A stretch of DNA of 64,000 bases from Synchiropus splendidus (Eukaryota; Chordata; Actinopteri; Syngnathiformes; Callionymidae): the NCBI RefSeq assembly GCF_027744825.2, contig NC_071348.1, positions 3,354,563-3,418,562 of the forward strand. Direction: 5' to 3'. A program made the position numbers and the translations under genes. Each line of letters starts with the position of its first letter. The stretch's first letter is position 1. Shown one piece after another: positions 58,990 to 64,000 of this stretch. The notes below the pieces were generated by a model that saw only the letters and a list, made by a program, of their open reading frames with translations, was not told the origin of the DNA and did no database searches.

Positions 58990-59240
58990 CCGGTTTAAAT
59001 TCGGGTTCTCTAGTGATGGTGCAGCAGGACGAACAATCCTCTCCACAGAAGTTTCTCCCCTCTTTGTTTCTGGAGACAATCGCGTCTCTGCCGTCGGACG
59101 CTCCTGATGTCGACGCGCCCCTGAACGCACCACGACTGGCTCAGAAGTGCTGAAGCTGCGGATCCCAAACTCCGAGAAAAGAGTGGCGTCACAGCTCCCA
59201 GTGAGGCGGTGCCACTCTGCGCGCTCACTCCTCTTTTCAG
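58990..59240 (-). promoter_or_regulatory. Putative non-coding first exon and promoter of chemerin-receptor-like gene 2
   Basis: The donor AACCGG|GTAAGTTTGG ends an exon at 58990, with GC-rich sequence upstream to about 59240. A 1.05-kb intron would join it to the coding exon near 57931. Confidence 0.45.
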
Positions 59241-61252
59241 GAAAGTTTTTTTTTTTTAATCTCATAAAACTATCAAACTACAGTAAAGAAAAAGACTAAA
59301 ATCAGTTATTTCACTATAAATATTGTTCTTTGTAGTGTTATTGGAGAGTTAAATTTAAACATATATACATCTGACTTTCTTAATTTTTGGAAGACAAACT
59401 TCAGAAATCAAGAAAGAGAAACGACTTATTATCATCACTTGTTTTAGGACAGGCGGTGGATGATTGTTGTCCACAAACTAAAAGCAGCGTCTGGGCTTGT
59501 TTAGAGGAAAATATGGCTGGTTTCTCTGCAGTAGAAACCACGCTCTTTCATTTTTTTAGACTCATGTATGTACACTGAGGAGGAGATAAGATCAAGCTTC
59601 CATCAGCTGACACCACACTATTTTTATTGTGGAGTCCTGAGTCACATTGGAAACTGTGAGACGGAATAGTTGGTCTGGAGATGACTGAGAAGGAGAGAGG
59701 AGCCGGGACTCTGCTTTGTCATGTGTTTTTCCAAGGCTGAGCTCTGAGGTCCCTTACATGCTAACATGTTTAACCCCTGGACGTGAGGACGTCCCGAAGC
59801 TTGCACCTGTGCGAGGATGGCCCCAGTCTTCCGATTTGGCTCCCGCTTTAACCACACCTCCAACATGTGTTTCCCAGTCCTCTATATTGGTCCTGTGCCA
59901 GTGTATTATTGGAGTCTTGAGTCTACACTAGAGGCTTTGAAAAAACAAGCCTACTGACCTGGGAGGAGGATCCAAGTCCGACCTGGCAGATCTGGGCTGC
60001 TTCTTATCTCCCAATGTGTCCCGGTTGAAGCAGATGAAAACAGATGGCTGGATGGACTGAATCCACTCAGAACGTCGCGGTAACGTCACACTGGACAGAG
60101 GCCAGGATGAGCTTTATTAAAAGTGAGTGTTTGCGATTCGATCTGGAGGAAAGGAAACAATCGCAAACGCCCGCGCACTGCTGTGTCCACATCTGAAGCA
60201 AATCAGAAAGCTGCCCTGTTTTTTTTTTGTCAGCCAGAACATGTAGATCATCAAGACTTGCTGAGCAAGTGGAGGTAAAAAAAAGGCCCCGAGACAATAG
60301 AGCAGGCGCCGCAGGGACATGGAGATGTGGGCTGGGAAGAATGAAAATCAATCCCTGAAGTGGAGTGCAGCCCTACCTTAGTGTGGGAAAGAGGCTCAGC
60401 GCTGGAGTCGGCCTTTGTGGTCCCATTTCCTCCAGCGTGGTCGGCCTGGATGCATGGCTGCCCGCACGTTCATACATCTGTCAGACATGATGCGCAGCTG
60501 AAGCTTGTTTTCTGGAATTTAACGTTGCAAAACATGCTGAATGGATTTCTGTAATTACAGTGTGTCTTTGCGTTTTTGAATGTTGGAGCCAAGAAACGTG
60601 GCGTCAGCAATGGACTGCACTCTTTACCTTCCCGTCCCAGCTCAACAAGTCCTCCTCAGAAGAAAGGAAAGGCAGCTCTGTGTCAGCCTGTGTCTCCCGG
60701 GTGTGAGAGGGAAACCCGAGTCCGGTTTTGACCCCTGTCTGGGGGCTTCCTTCCTCTGACTCCAGTAGCTCAGGTAGTTTCCAGCGACGCCATCCAGGGA
60801 GTCAATGGAAGAAAGTGAAAGCTGCTCAGAGGTTCCTGCCTTGGTGTCAGAGATGCAGCAGCAAACCAGACCCTGATGAAAGAGGCACCAATTGGATGTG
60901 AAGTGACGATCAGAGGAGTGGAATTCAAGGTGGAGAGACTCAGTAAAGCCACCTGTAGGATCACTGACTCGACGTCTTTTACTAGAAAACACTGGGTTTA
61001 TTGTCATGCAGTCGATCAGATTTATTTTTAAAATGGTTTTGAAAATTAAATGACTCTTCAAATGAGTTCAGTGGCACTTCCAGTCACACGTTTACATCGG
61101 CAACATTTGCCAAGCAGATGCTCCACTTCCTGGTCTGGCAACAAACGCATGGTGGTTGGCTGACAGGTGCAGGTTATGGCTTCTATTTTCCAATAGACAC
61201 AATCTTTTCACTTTTAACCCATAAGCTCATTCACTGACACTAATGTTCCGCT
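59241..61252. other. Intergenic sequence, no gene seen
   Basis: Short ORFs on both strands have no recognisable domain or splice context. Confidence 0.4.
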
Positions 61253-61449
61253 TAGTGATGGGCTGATGAAGCCTCATGATACAGTGTTATTATTTTTTAG
61301 TGCTCAGTAGGTGGTGCTGTAGGTTTACAAATGATGTGAGGTTTTATTCAAATGGTTGGTTAAAAGCAAAGACTTCAGAGCAGAGCGCGCCATCTAGTGG
61401 GCTCTGAAATGACGACACTGTTTCATGAAGCCTCACGAGCCCATCACTT
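61253..61449. mobile_element. hAT-type MITE with perfect 8-bp target duplication
   Basis: Inverted ends begin TAGTGATGGGCTGATGAAGC (left) and AAGTGATGGGCTCGTGAGGC (right, reversed). The octamer GTTCCGCT flanks both sides exactly (61245-61252 and 61450-61457). The 197-bp element carries two CTCF-like motifs: TCAGTAGGTGGTGCT at 61304-61318 on plus and CCACTAGATGGCGC at 61400-61387 on minus. Confidence 0.9.
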
Positions 61450-61457
61450 GTTCCGCT

Positions 61458-64000
61458 ATACATGAATATGTGTCTATATTCCATTGTGTGTAATTGTTTT
61501 GTGCGATGGTGTAAAACAAACATGTGACCAGGAAGTAAAACATCATGGCAAACATTGTGTTTTGTTGATATAAACATGGTAAAAAGTGCCACTGAGTTGA
61601 AGCTACATAACTCAGTAAAAAGAACATTTTACGAGTTATGAGTTCAAACTTTGTAAAAATTGGCAGTGAGGTCATGAGTCGGCGGCAGCCCAGACACCAG
61701 GGGGTCAGTGACCTGGCTACAGCTGTTGTTCTGGAGCGAGTGCTGCTGCAGGAACCTACTCGATCCAAACATCGAGTCCCCTGCTGAAACACAAGCACAC
61801 TGGAACCGAGAGCTGCCAGTGGTCCAGATGTGAGGGGGAGGAAGACAGGAACTAAAGAGGAGGGGTGGGGTGTGTGTCCACCGACGCTCTCACTTGTGCG
61901 TGGGACGCTTCATTTGTCTTTCTTTTTCCAAGGAGATTCTGCAACAGAAGAGGAGACTGGGCCCGACAGCAGGCTGACCCGCTTCTCTGCAACTTTCCTT
62001 CCACTCTCCCTCATCCAGTGTGCAGCGTGGAGAGGCTGTGCTCTGGCGTCTGCAGGGGATATTAATAGCCGGGCCAAAGCTGTAGTTTGAGGGAAGCCTT
62101 CAGAGCTGACGTCGAGCCAGAGGTCTGGATTTACCAAGCAAAGCTGCAATTATGTGTGCGCGGCGCAAATACCAATTTGGGCGTGTTGAACAACCCGCTG
62201 AGGTTTGAAGGGAATTTGGGTTCAGGCGGAGGGGGCGGGTGGTTTAGATGAAGTCGGGGAGATGATTATTTCTGATGGCAGAAGATGAGGAGGAGGTGGG
62301 GGAAAACCCACCGAAACACAGCGCTCCAACACGATACCTGTTTGTGTGTAACTTGGTCGTGACGTCCCACTGCTCTGTCCCGGTTCGGTTTGGCGAAACA
62401 AACACCAGTCGGTTTGGTGGGAACACCTGAGGCCTGGTGCTGGGGGGTTTTGGGTCGACACAGAACCAGGACTTTAGGGGTCGCATCAGGACTCGGGCAA
62501 AACCAGGAGGGGGGCATCAACAAGAAGAGAGGGCTTAGAGAAAGAGGACGAAACCAGACAGAACGATGCAGGAGGACCAAGTCTGTGGTTTAATACAAAC
62601 CAGGACCCAGACATCAAGGTAGATAAAGTATCCAAGGAGTTAAGAGGCTGAATGAGAAGAAGGCAAAACTAGGAGGGGGAATAACAAGGGTCCTGAGTCA
62701 AGTGCAGTGCTTGTCAAGATCACTGACCTTGAGACCAAGTCTGATCTGGGTTAAGACAAAGACACAACATTTGGGAAAATGCAGTCAAGAAACTGAGCTC
62801 AAGTCTTGTTGACTTGGAGTTGAGGCAAAGACAAGAACTTTGGGGGGACTTGGGTGAGGACCTATACTTTCCCTATCAAGAAAACTGCTTGATACCAGTC
62901 AGGACTGGGATGTGCCACGGTAAAAACAAGACCTTCAAGACAATATGGCCTTTCAGAACCAGGTTGCTTCTCACCAGGTCCATTCAGGGTGGAGATGTTC
63001 TGCAGCTTGGTCCGGTGACCCTCAAGAAAAGAGATGAGAAATAAAGACTTTACTGTTTGGATTCAGCCATAAGGCCACAAGATAAGCTCAGAGTGTTGTT
63101 GTCCTCAGGAGGTAGAGGAGCAAAAACTGATGAAATGCTTTGATGGTCCAGCTCCAAAATGTTCAGGGAGCGGAGACTAGCTCACTGGGTTTATGACCAA
63201 GAGCTTTCAAGTATGTAGTTCAATTCAATATTCCATGTCCATATTTACGCTAATAGCAAAGACAGATGTTGCTGTGGTTGTCACGGAGCGCTTGCTACTA
63301 CACCAGCGTGACGTCACGACGCCCCTCAGATCCCCACCGTCACCGCCAGTATTCCGGTGAAGCCATGAGGCGACAGCACTGTCTACAGTTTGGTACAGAG
63401 AGAAACCTGAGACCAGAATCTGTGGCAGCCTCACAGGTTTGTTGATCTTTTTGTGGTGCTGCCTGGAAATCCAAGCCCGGTCCGGCGGCAGAGGTCAGGA
63501 ATTTTGTTTTCACAGTCAAAAGCCCTGCCAGCAGCCGTTGCCCTCCTCTCTCTGTGTTTTTTTTTTTCATGACGAACACCGCACATGGGGAAAAAAAACC
63601 TCAACCACTTCCTTGCTCTGGTCCCTTCCCTCCACCGCAGAGCTCCTTCTGCACAGTGAATAAGCAGCAGCAAACAAGGCTGGCAGAACCCTCTCTGACA
63701 CAGTCCCACCGCCGTCTGAGTATTTTCAGCACCAAGGAATGAACAGGAAAGGCAGCTGGCGAAACCAATCTCATCTCACACATCCTCACTGAAGGAAGGG
63801 TCTTTTCACACTGGTGTGTCTCTGACTACAGACAGCCCTGGCTAATCCGTTGCCTTTTGAAATCCAATAAAGGACATTTGAAGTGGCTGTGACGTTCGCT
63901 GTTGTCACACAAGCCGAGTGGAAGAAGACATCAGCGTCCAGATCTGCTTGTGATATAAATTTGATTTGCTACCAAAGTCGGAGTGAGGTTGGAGGCAGAT
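61458..64000. other. Right end of the window, no gene seen
   Basis: The stretch at 62200-63100 is purine-rich with short imperfect repeats of AAGACAAG-like words. No conserved coding exon is recognisable. It may be intergenic or an intron of a gene beyond the window. Confidence 0.4.

Overview
The window looks like a gene-rich nuclear segment from a teleost fish, probably a compact percomorph-type genome. The evidence is vertebrate intron-exon structure with many introns of about 60-110 bp, pancreatic trypsinogens, chemerin-receptor-like GPCRs, a speriolin gene, large C2H2 zinc-finger genes and several hAT-type miniature transposons with 8-bp target duplications. I cannot name the species.

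Layout from left to right. A Myb/SANT-like regulator of MYPOP type lies on the minus strand (86-1995). Two trypsinogen genes follow on the plus strand (3720-4727 and 6755-7756), each with five exons and its own promoter. From exon 2 to the stop codon they are almost identical. Between them sits an internally deleted hAT element. Then come five C2H2 zinc-finger genes, all on the minus strand and head to tail: A (9326-11533), B (13101-14555), C (17592-20408), D (28055-35563, about 2,500 residues and about 47 fingers) and E (42935-44740). Each keeps its coding sequence in a single exon. Each also appears to have a non-coding first exon in its own GC-rich promoter, at about 12.5, 16.2, 25.7, 37.9 and 49.1 kb.

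The promoter of zinc-finger gene E is divergent with the plus-strand speriolin (SPATC1-type) gene (49675-51759). Two chemerin-receptor-like GPCR genes then lie in tandem on the minus strand (52964-54019 and 56777-57919). The last about 5 kb has no gene I can support.

The right-hand pair (GPCRs) and left-hand pair (trypsins) are each tandem duplicates with signs of gene conversion. The zinc-finger block is a local family expansion; genes B and C share a distinctive C-x-C-G finger near the N terminus. The most unusual items are: gene D, with alternating C2H2 and C2HC fingers, a triplicated two-finger module and a coding minisatellite; a pair of related long hairpin elements upstream of gene E; a miniature hAT element carrying two CTCF-like motifs; and an 83-bp duplicated splice-acceptor segment upstream of gene D. 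No clearly new multi-gene system is visible.
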